Shown here piece after piece: positions 6,009 to 6,268 of a stretch of DNA of 6,268 nucleotides. The position numbers and the translations under genes are program-made. A model generated the notes under the pieces. That model was not told the origin of the DNA and ran no database searches. It was given only the letters and a program-made list of their open reading frames with translations. Source of the DNA: Halanaerobium sp051746665 (GTDB lineage Bacteria; Bacillota; Halanaerobiia; Halanaerobiales; Halanaerobiaceae); contig JBNJFG010000102.1 of NCBI GenBank assembly GCA_051746665.1, forward strand, positions 1-6,268, given 5' to 3'. How positions within the stretch are numbered: the stretch's first letter is position 1; every line of letters begins with the position of its first letter.

Positions 6009-6268
6009 CTAGCGGAGTTTTAAATTAATTGTTTTAGAAATTTTAATTCTACTGCCGGGATTTACTGATTGACCAATGACTCTGCCAGAACCATCAAAGC
6101 TTACTTCAACACCTTTTTGCTGTGCAAGTTTTTGAGCTTCATCAGCTTCCATACCTCTAAAGTCAGGTGCTGGAATCAGAATATCTTCTTTATTTTTTTC
6201 ATCACCAAATAACCAGACTGTAGAATTATAATTAGTTACTGTTTTTGCAGCAGGCAGCTGAGCTTTTA
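6009..6268 (-). CDS. C-terminal PASTA region of a class B penicillin-binding protein (FtsI/SpoVD type), 5' part outside window
   Basis: The last 85 codons before a TAG at 6009-6011 are visible; the reading frame is open to the right edge. Residues 34-85 of the fragment form a complete PASTA domain: a PDFRGMEADEAQKLAQQ start, a short strand, then GRVIGQSVNPGSRI and a final strand ending in NLKLR. Residues 5-21 (LPAAKTV...STVWLFG) resemble the tail of a preceding PASTA repeat, so at least two tandem PASTA domains are likely. PASTA domains are extracytoplasmic modules on Gram-positive PBPs and Ser/Thr kinases. The place just upstream of murE points to the division or sporulation transpeptidase (PbpB/FtsI or SpoVD), which pairs with the SEDS protein encoded at the other end of this window. 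The transpeptidase domain is not visible, so the exact paralogue, and hence a symbol, cannot be given. Confidence 0.88.
   Translation of the reverse strand, partial: KAQLPAAKTVTNYNSTVWLFGDEKNKEDILIPAPDFRGMEADEAQKLAQQKGVEVSFDGSGRVIGQSVNPGSRIKISKTINLKLR

Overview
The window is an internal segment of a division and cell wall (dcw) gene cluster, read entirely from the minus strand. In transcription order (right to left) it holds the 3' end of a PASTA-containing class B penicillin-binding protein (6009-6268), murE (4500-5966), murF (3102-4499), mraY (2150-3100), murD (769-2118) and the first two thirds of an ftsW-type SEDS glycosyltransferase gene (1-759). This order (pbp/spoVD, murE, murF, mraY, murD, ftsW/spoVE) is the classic Firmicutes dcw arrangement. 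murG, murB and divIB/ftsQ, ftsA and ftsZ would be expected beyond position 1, and ftsL and mraW/rsmH beyond position 6268, but none of these is visible here.

The DNA is AT-rich (roughly one third G+C by eye), with Lys, Ile and Asn coded mainly by AT-rich codons. MurE carries the DNPR signature of meso-diaminopimelate-adding enzymes. A low-GC, anaerobic, DAP-type Firmicute fits best. The protein flavour suggests Halanaerobiales, but that is an impression and not proven by anything in the window.

The genes work together. MurD, MurE and MurF add D-Glu, meso-DAP and D-Ala-D-Ala in turn to the UDP-MurNAc peptide in the cytoplasm. MraY transfers the phospho-MurNAc-pentapeptide to undecaprenyl phosphate at the membrane, making lipid I. 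FtsW (glycosyltransferase) and the penicillin-binding protein (transpeptidase) then polymerise and cross-link the finished lipid II at the septum.

The junctions are very tight (42, 0, 1, 31 and 9 nt). Each start has a Shine-Dalgarno sequence, three of which lie in or overlap the end of the preceding gene, and no terminator hairpin is visible, so this looks like one polycistronic unit with translational coupling. No RNA gene, mobile element, CRISPR array or non-coding stretch above 50 nt is present.

I found no undescribed system. The points worth a second look are small: a TTG start for murD, a murE start that must be placed 27 nt inside the longest ORF, a 29-nt exact repeat shared by the murD and murE P-loops, substitutions in otherwise conserved Mur ligase motifs, and a promoter-like sequence facing antisense to the operon.
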